Shown piece by piece: positions 25,710-35,179 of a stretch of DNA of 64,000 bases; within the stretch, counting starts at the first letter, position 1; the number at the start of each line of letters is the position of its first letter. The notes beneath the pieces were generated by a model that saw only the letters and a list, made by a program, of their open reading frames with translations, had not been told where the DNA came from and made no database searches. Source of the DNA: 2-12-FULL-35-23 sp965196985 (GTDB lineage: Bacteria; Pseudomonadota; Gammaproteobacteria; UBA12402); the NCBI GenBank assembly GCA_965196985.1, contig CBDALO010000087.1, positions 62,001-126,000 of the forward strand. The letters are read 5' to 3'. Both the position numbers and the translations under genes were made by a program.

Positions 25710-26330
25710 ATGGCAAGAGATTTGAGCCCAAGAGGCCGTTTACAAAAACGTGAACAACAAGATTTAGGTTTATTCAGTGGGGTAACTTCGCTAGAAGCTA
25801 AGCATAAGACAGGCGTAGGTCCTGGTCATCACGGCGCGCGTCGTGGCAAGCTGTCTGATTATGGTAAGCAGCTACGTGCTAAGCAAATGGTTAAGAGACT
25901 TTACGGGGTATTAGAGAAACAATTCCGTAACTACTTTAAAGAAGCCTTTAGTGCTAAAGGTTCAACTGGTGAAAACTTGCTTCGTTTACTTGAGCAGCGT
26001 TTAGATAACGTTGTTTATCGTATGGGTTTTGCCCGTACTCGTAAGGAAGCTCGTCAAATGGTTTCTCATTGTAGTATTTCAGTAAATGGCTCAAAGGTAA
26101 ATATTCCCTCTTACCGAGTTAAGCCAGGTGATATTGTTTCTGTACGTGAACGTTGTAAGGCGCAGTTGCGCATTAAAGAAGCTTTAGAGCTATCTAAGCA
26201 ACGTATGCCATCAGAGTGGATTGAGGTTGATGCCGGTAAAATGGAAGGTACGTTTAAAGCAATTCCTGAGCGTAGTGATTTGCCAGCTGAAATCAATGAG
26301 CAACTTATTGTAGAGTTGTATTCGAAGTAA
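25710..26330 (+). CDS. rpsD: 30S ribosomal protein S4
   Basis: S4 nucleates assembly of the 5' domain of 16S rRNA and, in enterobacteria, represses the alpha operon. It has 206 residues, the usual length; there are no zinc cysteines in the N-terminal part (MARDLSPRGRLQKREQQDLG). The S4 domain is at about 97-160 (RLDNVVYRMGFARTRKEARQMVSHCSISVNG) and the C-terminus ends INEQLIVELYSK. The gap to rpoA is 24 bp. Confidence 0.97.
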   Translation: MARDLSPRGRLQKREQQDLGLFSGVTSLEAKHKTGVGPGHHGARRGKLSDYGKQLRAKQMVKRLYGVLEKQFRNYFKEAFSAKGSTGENLLRLLEQRLDNVVYRMGFARTRKEARQMVSHCSISVNGSKVNIPSYRVKPGDIVSVRERCKAQLRIKEALELSKQRMPSEWIEVDAGKMEGTFKAIPERSDLPAEINEQLIVELYSK

Positions 26331-26354
26331 TCTAATTGTAGAGGTTAGGACACT

Positions 26355-27347
26355 ATGTCTAATGATGCTTACCAGTTTTTAACGCCACAAAAAATTAACG
26401 TTGAAACAGTTTCACAAACACTGTCTAAAATTGTTTTGGAGCCTTTTGAGCGAGGTTTCGGACATACGTTAGGTCATACATTGCGACGTATATTATTGTC
26501 TTCTATGCCAGGCTGTGCAGTGACAGACGTCAAGATCAAGGGCGTTGATCATGAATACAGTGCGTTAGACGGCGTTAAAGAAGATGTGATTGAAATTTTA
26601 CTTAACTTAAAAGAGCTTGCTATCAAACTTGAAGATCGTGATAGTGCTCTATTAACGCTAAGCAAAAAAGGCCCTGGTGTGGTTACAGCAGCTGATATTA
26701 AGGCAGATCACGCTATTGAAATTTTGAACCCAGATCATGTTATTGCCCACCTTGGTGATGAAGGTGAGCTAGAGATGGAAATGGAAATTCGAGTTGGTAA
26801 AGGTTATGAGCCAGCTTCATTGCGCCAAAGTGATGAGGAAGACCGCAAGATTGGGTATTTGCAATTGGATGCGACATACAGTCCTGTTAAGCGAGTTTCT
26901 TATGCAGTGGAAAGTGCGCGTGTTGAGCAGCGAACAGATTTGGATAAATTAGTTATCACTTTAGAAACGGATGGTTCATTAAATCCTGAAGAAGCTGTGC
27001 GTCGTTCAGCAACGATTTTACAACATCAGTTACGTGCGTTTGTTAACTTAGATAGCAGTATCTTACAAGAGCCTGAAAAAATTGAGGATGAAATTGACCC
27101 TGTATTGTTACGTCCTGTTGAGGATCTTGAGCTAACAGTACGTTCGGCTAACTGTTTGAAAGCAGAGTCAATTCAGTATATTGGTGATTTAGTTCAGCGT
27201 ACGGAAACTGACTTGTTAAAAACTCCGAACCTTGGTAAGAAATCACTAAATGAGATTAAAGATGTGTTGGCTTCACGTGGTCTATCATTGGGCATGCGTT
27301 TGGATAACTGGCCACCATCATTTTTGAAACTAAAAGACGATAAATAA
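26355..27347 (+). CDS. rpoA: RNA polymerase subunit alpha
   Basis: Alpha forms the assembly platform of RNA polymerase and its C-terminal domain contacts UP elements and activators. It has 330 residues. The N-terminal domain has EPFERGFGHTLGHTLRRILLSSMPGCAV (dimer interface), and the C-terminal domain begins at about 245 with RPVEDLELTVRSANCLKAESI and has PNLGKKSLNEIKDVLASRGLSLGM. The linker is Glu-rich (EPEKIEDEIDP). ATG follows AGAGGTTAGGACACT. It is cotranscribed with rpsD and rplQ by position. Confidence 0.98.
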   Translation: MSNDAYQFLTPQKINVETVSQTLSKIVLEPFERGFGHTLGHTLRRILLSSMPGCAVTDVKIKGVDHEYSALDGVKEDVIEILLNLKELAIKLEDRDSALLTLSKKGPGVVTAADIKADHAIEILNPDHVIAHLGDEGELEMEMEIRVGKGYEPASLRQSDEEDRKIGYLQLDATYSPVKRVSYAVESARVEQRTDLDKLVITLETDGSLNPEEAVRRSATILQHQLRAFVNLDSSILQEPEKIEDEIDPVLLRPVEDLELTVRSANCLKAESIQYIGDLVQRTETDLLKTPNLGKKSLNEIKDVLASRGLSLGMRLDNWPPSFLKLKDDK

Positions 27348-27359
27348 AAGGGTAGTATT

Positions 27360-27734
27360 ATGCGTCATCGTAAATCAGGTCGATCACTAAATAGAGCAAG
27401 CAGCCATCGTAAAGCAATGTTGCGTAATATGACTGCTTCATTGTTTGAGCATGAGCTCATTAAAACTACTCACGCTAAGGCGAAAGAATTGCGTCGAGTT
27501 GCTGAACCATTAATTACTTTAGCAAAAGAAGATAGTGTTGCTAATCGCCGTTTAGCATTCGATCGCTTGCGTAGTAAAACGATGGTGAAAAAATTATTTG
27601 AAACTATTGGCCCTCGCTCAGCTAAACGTCCAGGCGGTTACTTACGCATTTTAAAGTGTGGCTTCCGTCATAGTGATAATGCGCCAATGGCCTACGTTGA
27701 ATGGGTTGATCGTGAGCGTGCTAACGAAGAGTAA
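27360..27734 (+). CDS. rplQ: 50S ribosomal protein L17
   Basis: L17 lies near the tunnel exit. The 124 residues begin MRHRKSGRSLNRASSHRKAM and include MTASLFEHELIKTTHAKAKELRRVAEPLITLAK; the C-terminus has the GGYLRILKCGFRHSDNAPMAYVEWVDR signature. It is the last gene of the alpha cluster and is followed by a strong hairpin terminator at 27763. Confidence 0.97.
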   Translation: MRHRKSGRSLNRASSHRKAMLRNMTASLFEHELIKTTHAKAKELRRVAEPLITLAKEDSVANRRLAFDRLRSKTMVKKLFETIGPRSAKRPGGYLRILKCGFRHSDNAPMAYVEWVDRERANEE

Positions 27735-27762
27735 GTTGCTTTAAATTATATTGATTCAAACA

Positions 27763-27790
27763 AAAGCCCTGCATTGCAGGGCTTTTTGTC
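27763..27790 (+). terminator. Rho-independent terminator after rplQ
   Basis: The perfect palindrome AAAGCCCTGCATTGCAGGGCTTT (27763-27786 region) is followed by a T run. It lies about 28 bp after the rplQ stop and should end the ribosomal transcription unit. Confidence 0.9.
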
Positions 27791-27950
27791 TTTTTGAAAA
27801 AAATCCGGGTTACGCGCTGCAGAACGGGTGGCACGAATCGAGGGCTCCTAGCCAGGATACAGTAGACAGGGAGCAGGTGGCAGGGTTTAAATAGTCTATA
27901 TACATACCTCGGGCCTTCTAAACAAAGAACTCGCATCCTGATTACAGGGG

Positions 27951-28106
27951 CATTGTTGCATAAATGGCAGAACAAACTAGCTAGCTCAACTTAAACTGAT
28001 CTGTGTGTTGCTTTTGCGTAAGTAAAGCGCAGCGTAGCGAGCCATGAAGCAAAAGCAACACGCAAATCAGCAGGGCAAAGTGTGAAAAATAATTTATGCA
28101 ATAACG
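27951..28106. repeat. MITE-like unit containing P2 hairpin, unit 2
   Basis: The central hairpin (27996-28070) has stem ctgatctgtgtgttgcttttgc with complement gcaaaagcaacacgcaaatcag, and the conserved loop agtaaagcgcagcgtagcgagccatg. Around it are inverted ends cattgttgcataaat (27951) and atttatgcaataacg (28092), which suggests a small non-autonomous element of about 156 bp. The remainder of the 27788-28207 gap holds a P3-type segment (gctgcagaacgggtggcacgaatcgag near 27818-27845) and no gene. Confidence 0.65.
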
Positions 28107-28207
28107 CCGATTATAGGCAGGGCTCACTGGCCCGCAAAGGGCTTGAAAAATATGAAACTCGGTTTGCCCATAGATTTTGTTGTGATTCAAAATTAAGGAT
28201 AACAGTC

Positions 28208-28687
28208 ATGAAAGAGCGATTTGCTGTTCCTCCAGCAGTTTATGTGGTGTTGTTTAGGCATCAGGTGATGGACAGTCAGTATGAGATTTTATTAATGCGC
28301 CGCGCGAATACCGGGTATATGGATGGACGCTGGGGATTACCTGCAGGACACCTAGACCCTAATGAAAGTTTGATAGGAGGAGCCGCTAGAGAGCTTAAAG
28401 AAGAGGCTGGTGTTTCTTTAACAGAAAATGATTTAGAGCTGGTGCACGTTGCTCATACTGCGCCTGAAAAGCCTAACGATCACAAAGACCAACGTATCGA
28501 TTTCTACTTTAAAGCTATCTTGCCCGAGGGAGCTGTTCCAAGCATAAAGGAGCCACATAAATGTGATGGAATGGCTTGGTATAGCCTTAACTCTTTACCC
28601 GATAACGTTGTCCCGCGCGTCTTAAGCGCACTAGAGGATATTAGTTCTAAGAAAATGTTTTCCGAGCATGGCTGGGATTTAGCTTAA
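28208..28687 (+). CDS. Nudix hydrolase
   Basis: The 159-residue product hydrolyses a nucleoside diphosphate linked to another moiety; the substrate cannot be told from sequence. The ATG at 28208 (MKERFAVPPAVYVVL) is chosen over the longer in-frame extension to 28082, because that extension lies in the repeat. The Nudix box is exact: G-H-L-D-P-N-E, seven residues, R-E-L-K-E-E-A-G-V, at about residues 52-74, with the metal-binding REXXEE. The rest resembles small MutT-like or ADP-ribose/NTP pyrophosphatases. It stands alone between two P2 repeats. Confidence 0.85.
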   Translation: MKERFAVPPAVYVVLFRHQVMDSQYEILLMRRANTGYMDGRWGLPAGHLDPNESLIGGAARELKEEAGVSLTENDLELVHVAHTAPEKPNDHKDQRIDFYFKAILPEGAVPSIKEPHKCDGMAWYSLNSLPDNVVPRVLSALEDISSKKMFSEHGWDLA

Positions 28688-28741
28688 GAGTAGGGTATTG
28701 TTGCATAAGTTATTTTTGTGCTTAAATTTATATTTTGTTTA

Positions 28742-28816
28742 CTGATTTGCGTATTGCTTTTGCGTAAGTAAAGCGCAGCGTAGCGAGCTATGAAGGAAAA
28801 GCAATACGCAAATCAG
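28742..28816. repeat. P2 hairpin repeat, unit 3
   Basis: Stem ctgatttgcgtattgctttt with complement aaaagcaatacgcaaatcag and the shared loop gtaagtaaagcgcagcgtagcgagc. As in unit 2 it is preceded about 47 bp upstream by attgttgcataa. The 28688-28991 gap contains only this repeat and the likely leader of the next, broken gene. Confidence 0.8.
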
Positions 28817-29509
28817 CTTAACCCGGCTCGTTTGTCGTACTTTTCCTATTTAGTTAGCCCTGAAAAATTCCTTGATGGCCTTGGCTATAAACAATCCGTA
28901 TTTTTCACGATGAATTAATTTTTTTATCCCTGTTATTCTGAAAGAGACCCTGAAAAAAGTCAGGTTTAACTAAATAACTGTAGGAGTCTATATGATAAGT
29001 ATCATACCTGATAAAGCTGTTTATACCGTTAATTCAGAGGTTTTAATGCGTGCCCGTGGAATCATAAAAGGCGATGAGACAATGGCAGATGCATTAGAAC
29101 GTACCACCTTTGCACTATTCGATATGGATAGAGAAATGAATGGTGGTATAGAAGATAATGAATTTCAAGAAACAGCTATCTCATTAATTAATGATGCCAC
29201 GATTATCTATGGGACACCTGTGCTTACCAATGCCGGGCGAGAGGCGCAGATAACAGCTGCTTGTACTGTGCTGCCAATGACTTTAAATAATGGCAAAGTA
29301 AACCTTGCACGTTTTAGAGTGGACTCTATGGGGGCTTTGAGTAAAGCAGTTGGTACTGGTTACGATTTGTCAGAGCTAGATGATCCTTCAATAGCTTTGT
29401 TGGAGTTAAATGCTGTTTTAGATGAAATTAATCAAGATCTTATATCGAAAAATAAAAGACCCGTTGCAAGCATGGCAACTCTTAGGGCAGATCACCCAAA
29501 GATTATTGA

Positions 29510-31041
29510 GCTAGTGCGCCATCCTTTCTGTAAATTCCATTGACTTGCTGAAAATAAGCAGGCGACTCAGTCAGATTAGAAATTCCTTTTAAGGTAAACT
29601 TAACCAAAAAAGAGGAATGACAATGAGCTGCTATAAAAATGAGAACTTAATCGAAGAAGCCATACATGTTTTAGCGATGGAGGGGTTTGAAGCTTTACCT
29701 AAGCTTGTCTCCAGGTTGATGAATGAGGCTATGTTAATAGAAAGGGAGCGCCATTTAAATGCCAGTCCTTATGAGCGAACTGGCGATAGAAACGGATATG
29801 CGAACGGCTTTAAACCAAGGTTAATTAACACAGGTCAAGGTCAGCTTGAGCTACAGATACCGCAGGTTAGAGACTCCAATGAAGCCTTCTATCCATCAGT
29901 CTTAGAGCGAGGTGTACGCTCTGATAGAGCACTTAAGCTGGCTGTCGCTGAAATGTATGTGCATGGGGTTTCCACGCGCAAAGTTGAAAAGGTGCTAAAG
30001 CAACTCTGTGGAACAGATATTTCAAGCACAGAGGTAAGCCGTTGCGCTAAATTGTTGGATGAAGATTTAAAGAAATGGCGAAATAAGCCGTTAGGAAAGA
30101 TAAAATATCTTTGGCTAGATGCACGTTATGAGAAGGTGCGCACTAGCGGCACAGTACAAGACTGTGCGGTATTGATAGCCTATGGCTTTGATGAATCAAC
30201 CGGCAAGAGAACAGTGCTAGGTGTTTCTGTTGCGTTATCAGAGGCTGAGGTACATTGGCGTGATTTTCTTCAGCAGTTGGTTGAGCGAGGTATACATGGT
30301 ATTGAGTTGATTACTAGCGACGCTCATACTGGCCTAAAAGCCGCTAGAAGAGCTGTGTTCCCCAGTGTTCCTTGGCAACGCTGCCAATTTCATTTGCAGC
30401 AAAATGCTCAGGCTCACATACCAAAGCGCTCAATGAAGGAACCAGTAGCTGAGGAGATTACAGCTATATTTAATGCCTCAAACATTCATGAGTCGGAAAG
30501 ACTATTGGCTATGGCGGTAGATAAATATCAGCAAACAGCACCAGAGCTTTCTTCTTGGTTGGAAGTGAATATACCGGAGGGCTTAGTAGTGATGAACTTT
30601 GACAGGCCGCATCAAAAAAGATTAAGAACCAGTAACATAGCTGAGCGCGTAAACAGAGAGGTAAAAAGAAGGACGCATACAGTTGGAATTTTCCCTAATA
30701 CTGAATCGTGCCTAAGGCTCGTATCAGCTGTTTTAGTGGAAATTGATGACCAGTGGAGCGGATCACCTAGATACTTAAGTTGAAGTGAATAATAAGGCTT
30801 CATAGGGTTTTAGGATAGATCATTCTTGTTCTTATTAACGAGATATAATTGCTATTACCTAAAAGTTAATAATTTATTTTGAGAGGAGAAAAATTTGAGG
30901 TATAAATAATTTTTTAGATTGATTAGCATAATTAATTTAAGATATTATGCGATGAGACAGGTACAATAGAGTGCCATTTAGAATTTTAAAGGTTTTTCTA
31001 AGTACTGAAGTTGGTTTTTACAGACAAAATAACGCTCTATC
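29510..31041 (+). mobile_element. IS256-family element, copy 2 (1532 bp)
   Basis: Complete element with ends gctagtgcgcc and aacgctctatc. The 8-bp direct repeat attattga at 29502-29509 and 31042-31049 is exact, and the host reading frame is restored when element plus one repeat is removed. It is nucleotide-similar to copy 1 along its full length by eye. Confidence 0.95.
29617..30783 (+). CDS. IS256-family transposase (copy 2)
   Basis: The 388-residue transposase is identical in translation to copy 1, with D168, D235 and E343/E347 present and a full C-terminus (GSPRYLS). Being intact with perfect target duplicates, this copy is a candidate active source. It lies inside the ribonucleotide reductase pseudogene in the same orientation. 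Confidence 0.95.
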   Translation: MTMSCYKNENLIEEAIHVLAMEGFEALPKLVSRLMNEAMLIERERHLNASPYERTGDRNGYANGFKPRLINTGQGQLELQIPQVRDSNEAFYPSVLERGVRSDRALKLAVAEMYVHGVSTRKVEKVLKQLCGTDISSTEVSRCAKLLDEDLKKWRNKPLGKIKYLWLDARYEKVRTSGTVQDCAVLIAYGFDESTGKRTVLGVSVALSEAEVHWRDFLQQLVERGIHGIELITSDAHTGLKAARRAVFPSVPWQRCQFHLQQNAQAHIPKRSMKEPVAEEITAIFNASNIHESERLLAMAVDKYQQTAPELSSWLEVNIPEGLVVMNFDRPHQKRLRTSNIAERVNREVKRRTHTVGIFPNTESCLRLVSAVLVEIDDQWSGSPRYLS

Positions 31042-32457
31042 ATTATTGACTTTATTAGAGCGAAACGTGAAGTGGATTTTGCAAAGTGGAGATTTAACAT
31101 TTCTATTTTTGTTACAGAAGAGCTCTTTAAGGCGGCACAGCTGGCCAAAGTTGGTCGTTAGTTGATAATGAAGGGGCCTTTGTTGATAGCGTTAGCGCTA
31201 AAGCATTACTTAAAGAGATAGCAGACTGTGCGCATTATTGTGGTGAACCAGGAATACTATTTAAAGATAGAGTTGAGTATGATAACCCAACGCCACAGTG
31301 GGAGTATAAAAGTACAGCACCCTGTGCAGAAGTAGCGATGGCTCCTGGAGAGGCTTGTCAATTCAGTTATGTGAATCTGGCGAGGTTTGCTAAGGATGGA
31401 GAATTTAACCAGAAGAAGTTTTGTAAAACAGTTGAGGTGTTGACTCGCCTCCTTGATGCATCGGTAGAGTATACCATTCAAAATGCAAACGATGATTTGG
31501 TGCTTCCATTGGTTCGCATGAAAAGAAGAATTGGTGTGGGTATCACTGGTTTTGCAGACTTACTCATTCAGTTAGGTATCCCTTATGATGATGAAAGGGC
31601 TGTTTTGTTAGCTTCAAAAATATCAGAGCTGTTAGATTATCATTCAAAAAAAATGTCGGTGGAGCTTGCCTTATGTCGTGGGGCTTTTCCAGCTTATGCA
31701 AAAAGTCGCTATAAGGATCAAGACTGGGTGAGGCGCAAGCATCATAAGATGACAGGGGTCATTGAAGAAGAGCTGTGGAATGAACTATATAAAAAAATCC
31801 TAAATAAAGGAGTTAGACATGCTTCGACTACCTCTATGCCTCCAACGGGTACAAGTAGCACAATTGCTAACTCATCAAAAAGCTTAGAGCCTCATTTTGC
31901 CCTTAAAGATCACTTGGGCCGCGTCCATAACGTTGTGGTTGCGCTTTACATGATCAGATTGAATGTGTTAACCAAAAGAAAATGATTTTGAAGCATATTG
32001 AAGAACAGAGCGTTTGCAGCGATGAGGTTTTATCACAAGCCCCTTTTTTAAAAACAGCTAGGCAAGTTTCACCAGCGCAGCATTTAGCAATTCAAGATGG
32101 ATTTCAAGGTTTTTTAGATGACTCTATTGCTAAGACAATCAACTTACCTGAGTCGGCTTCAATTGATTGTGTGTTGAGCTCTATTTGGTATGCTTATAAT
32201 TTTGGTCTCAAGGGAGTGGCAGTATTTCTTGATAACTGCCTGTCACAACGTAAAGGGGGGGAGTGTAAGTCCTAAAGCTTTTAACGTAGAATTTCCACCA
32301 ACTTCAAATCTGGTTACAGGTGAACTGGTCAATGGTTAATACCTTTACGCAGGAACAGGCTCAAACTATCGTTAGCAAGCTTGAAACGGTGCTCAAAGAG
32401 CTAGGGGAGGGTTTAAGAGTACAAGAGCAAAGTATCGAGTTTACCCATAAAGCTAAC

Positions 32458-33417
32458 AGACCTTCTGCGAAACTAAATACTGGGCGAGCTTATGCTCGTT
32501 TGTAGTTTTAGAATCCGGCTTGAAGATTGAGAATCCCAGCAATAATATTAAATCTCATATTGTGTTTTCTGCGAAAATTCCTATACACCTCCCCAAGAAT
32601 GCGGAATTTTTTAAATTTTGAGAATTGATGTTCAACCCTAATACGGATCTTGCTGTGATTACGGTTATCCTCTTTTTGTTGAGTAGTTAATTTGCCGCCT
32701 TTGGGCTTTTTATGAGGTAAGTTAACCAAGGGGTCAGTATGTTGAATTCCTTGGTATCCTAGATCAGCATATTTTTCTGCTGGTGGCAGTGGGCTGCCAC
32801 GTTGTCGGATCTTAATATCATGAACCCTCCCAGGCATTGTTTGAGAGACGTTGATTATTTTTCCGGATGTACTCATTGCTATCTCCACCTTTTGAGTATG
32901 TCTTTTCTTTTTACCAGAATAATAATCTTTACGTGGCTTCTTCTTTTTGGGGCGCTGAATAGGCTGCTCCGTTACATCCATTAATATAGCGCAAACCGCA
33001 TCTTCTGTTAGGGTTCTGTCTTTTTTAATATGAATATGCTTGGCCACTAAGGGTTCTAAGCGTTTAAATAAGCGGCAGACATTACTGTCATCCAAACCAA
33101 CAAAGTAACCTAAGAATTCATGTGTTACATAAGTGCGATAGTACATCATGAGAAGCAAAAGGCGATCATGGTGCGTGGTGAGTTTCGGGCGCCTTCCCAG
33201 CTTACTAAACTCATCATCAAGTGATGACTTCACTTGTTGGTGTATCGTTTCAAAATCATCAAGGGTCAAACCAGTTAACTTTTTAAAAATACGCGGGCGG
33301 TTACTGAGTTGCTGATAGCTTAATAGCATATGCCTTTCCATGAATGATTATTAATCAGGCAATTATAAGCAAATTTTAGCTAGTTTCTAGAACTGCCCTT
33401 AGTTACGCAGAAGGTCT
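32458..33417 (-). mobile_element. IS5-family element (ISL2-like), copy 1, 960 bp
   Basis: The ends agaccttctgcg (32458) and cgcagaaggtct (to 33417) are perfect 12-bp inverted repeats that extend imperfectly. The 3-bp target duplicate aac lies at 32455-32457 and 33418-33420. A second copy at 37916-38875 has the same 960-bp length and 3-bp duplicates, which fits the ISL2 subgroup. It splits the phosphatase gene. Confidence 0.93.
32508..33341 (-). CDS. IS5-family transposase (copy 1)
   Basis: This 277-residue protein (MERHMLLSYQQLSNRPR) has an N-terminal HTH_Tnp_4-type region with GRRPKLTTHHDRLLLLMMYYRTY, then a DDE_Tnp_4 core: ILMDVTEQPIQRP (first Asp), YADLGYQGI (second Asp) and RIRVEHQFSKFKKFRIL (Glu). 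The gene fills most of the 960-bp element and is identical to copy 2. It is a normal, intact transposase. Confidence 0.93.
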   Translation of the reverse strand: MERHMLLSYQQLSNRPRIFKKLTGLTLDDFETIHQQVKSSLDDEFSKLGRRPKLTTHHDRLLLLMMYYRTYVTHEFLGYFVGLDDSNVCRLFKRLEPLVAKHIHIKKDRTLTEDAVCAILMDVTEQPIQRPKKKKPRKDYYSGKKKRHTQKVEIAMSTSGKIINVSQTMPGRVHDIKIRQRGSPLPPAEKYADLGYQGIQHTDPLVNLPHKKPKGGKLTTQQKEDNRNHSKIRIRVEHQFSKFKKFRILGEVYRNFRRKHNMRFNIIAGILNLQAGF

Positions 33418-33421
33418 AACC

Positions 33422-35179
33422 GTATCCGTTCAATATCAGCATGATTTGAAAATAATTCAAAAAGTTCTTGACAGCTTTTTCGTGCAAATTTGGAAATTTT
33501 ATATTGGAATCATCGTGTGTCATAAAAGCATGATGTGCGCTCTATAACAACGCTGTATGCTCGGATTATTTTTTCATCGATCAGGTTCATGGCTTAAAAA
33601 TAATTTCAGCAGTACGGCCATCTGTGTGGGGAAAATTTACCTTTTCAAACCCGTGGTATACTCTTCCTATGAAAAAACAACCTGACAAATCAGTTTTAGC
33701 CGATCTCATTGTGAGATTTAATAATACTGTTACACCAACAGCACTAGAAACAGATTTTAGCAATGTATGTGAAAGTCAGGCTGAGAAAATCATAAAGCTA
33801 GAAGACAAGGTGCAATCGTTAAATAACGCATTAAATAAATATAAAGGTGAGCAAGGAAAGCCTAATGTTAGAAAGCAAACGCGCGCTAACAAGGACAAGG
33901 ATCATTCCTCCGAGAAGGATAGAAAAGGAAATAAAACCAATAAAACTAGAAAGCCAAAATCTAGTAAAAAAAATCTCGAAGTCTCTAATACAGTGACACT
34001 AACAATTAATCCAGATTCGTTGCCCAGCGATGCTGTGCCAAATGGCTCTAAGAAAACACTTATCCAGGATATAAAAATTGCTGCTAATAACACTCTTTTT
34101 TTGCGCCAACAATATTACTCCCCTTCTGAAAACAAACACTATACAGCACCTCTGCCAACTGGTTATGAGGGCCAGTTCGGCCCTACTATTAAAAGCTGGA
34201 CAAGCTTCCTAAATACTCAAGGTGGTATGACGCTAGAAAGCCTTGAGACATTTTATAAAACCGCCAACATAGATATTAGTAAATCAACCATCCATAGCTT
34301 CACAATTAAAACACCTACGATACTTGAGCCCGAGAAGGTAGAAGTTGTGAAGGCAGGTTTACAATCTACGAACTACCAGCACCTAGATGACACCAACGCT
34401 AGAGAGGATGGGAAAAACCGTTATGTTAATGTATTGGGTAATGAGTATTATTCAGCTTACTTTACGCTGACCAGTAAAAGTCGATTAAGCGTCATTGAAA
34501 TGTTAAGCAAAGACCACTTTGGGTTCACATTAAATGAGGCCGCTTTTAATTTACTGGCTACTATGAACTTACCCCACAAGGTAATCGAAAGCTTAAAGGT
34601 ATTTCACTCATCGACTATCTTAAACAGTAAGGAGCTGGAAGTTATTCTTGATAAGGTATTAGGTGATAAAAAATTTCCAAAATATAGAAAGCTGATTACT
34701 GATGCGGCAGCTATCTCAACATATAGAAAGAGTCCTTATGCGATAGAAACACTCATTACCGATGATGCGCCACAGTTTAAGCTCATTACTGAATCACTCG
34801 CCTTGTGCTGGGTTCATGAGGGTAGGCATTATAAAAAGCTGACGCCAATTTTTAAGAAGCACCAAGACTCTGTTGACAGCTTCTTGGATAGGTTTTGGGA
34901 TTATTATCATAAGCTCATTGAATATAAAAAGAACCCAGGGCAAGATGAGATAGATAAGCTATCCAATGAGTTTACTGAGTTATTCTCAACAATCACTGGC
35001 TACGAGAAACTAGATAAACAAATTGAGCTCACCTTAAAAAAGAAAAGGCAGCTATTGTTAGTGCTTACAAAAAACTATTCTATGCCTTCGCTAGCGGAAT
35101 TAATTACCATCCGCTCATCACAGGCGCAGTAAACTAAAGAGAGCGCAGCATGAGCATCATGCTGAAATAAGACGGATAC
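33422..35179 (+). mobile_element. IS66-like element, copy 1, with internal 189-bp deletion
   Basis: The ends are gtatccgttc (33422) and gacggatac (to 35179), with an exact 8-bp duplicate gtctaacc at 33414-33421 and 35180-35187, typical of IS66. It sits one base beyond the IS5-like element's own target repeat. It is 1758 bp, 189 bp shorter than copy 2 (1947 bp) at 53483. The single long gene without companion tnpA/tnpB resembles the ISBst12 subgroup, by recall. Confidence 0.88.
33669..35132 (+). CDS. IS66-like transposase (copy 1, internally deleted)
   Basis: The likely start is the ATG at 33669 (MKKQPDKSVLADL), the same as in copy 2. Compared with copy 2 it lacks 63 residues between LLLVL and TKNYSMPS, including the block LHNNPAELMARKQ. 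In IS66 transposases the equivalent segment (NNxxER) carries the catalytic Glu, so this copy should be inactive although its frame is kept. Other regions, a lysine-rich N-terminus with coiled coil and the CWVHEGRHYKKL block, are unchanged. Confidence 0.85.
   Translation: MKKQPDKSVLADLIVRFNNTVTPTALETDFSNVCESQAEKIIKLEDKVQSLNNALNKYKGEQGKPNVRKQTRANKDKDHSSEKDRKGNKTNKTRKPKSSKKNLEVSNTVTLTINPDSLPSDAVPNGSKKTLIQDIKIAANNTLFLRQQYYSPSENKHYTAPLPTGYEGQFGPTIKSWTSFLNTQGGMTLESLETFYKTANIDISKSTIHSFTIKTPTILEPEKVEVVKAGLQSTNYQHLDDTNAREDGKNRYVNVLGNEYYSAYFTLTSKSRLSVIEMLSKDHFGFTLNEAAFNLLATMNLPHKVIESLKVFHSSTILNSKELEVILDKVLGDKKFPKYRKLITDAAAISTYRKSPYAIETLITDDAPQFKLITESLALCWVHEGRHYKKLTPIFKKHQDSVDSFLDRFWDYYHKLIEYKKNPGQDEIDKLSNEFTELFSTITGYEKLDKQIELTLKKKRQLLLVLTKNYSMPSLAELITIRSSQAQ

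Larger units (their letters stand above)
28992..32275 (+). pseudogene. nrdJ: Ribonucleotide reductase large subunit, class II-like, broken
   Basis: The intact enzyme would reduce ribonucleotides to deoxyribonucleotides. The 5' part (28992-29509) contains TPVLTNAGR, GTGYDLSEL and SMATLRADHPKIIE, which match the large-subunit catalytic barrel, and continues in frame after the IS256 copy (FIRAKREVDFAKWRFNISIF). The third part has EPGILFKDRVEYDNP and PCAEVAMAPGEACQFSYVNLA. The 3' part has EEQSVCSDEV, SPAQHLAIQDGFQG and DDSIAKTINLPESAS, as in adenosylcobalamin-type reductases. Besides the IS there are two frameshifts (near 31150 and near 31950) and no C-terminal cysteine tail, so it is a pseudogene. 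RBS TAGGAG precedes the start. Class II versus class I is inferred from the C-terminal motif set. Confidence 0.8.

Noticed and set aside
31338..31985. A separate intact small gene between the IS256 copy and 32 kb
   Set aside because: Its sequence (PCAEVAMAPGEACQFSYVNLA, GVGITGFADLL) is the middle of the ribonucleotide reductase, so it is a pseudogene fragment.
32320..32505. Stand-alone small gene of 61 codons
   Set aside because: Joined across the IS5-like and IS66-like insertions it is the N-terminus of the phosphatase gene.
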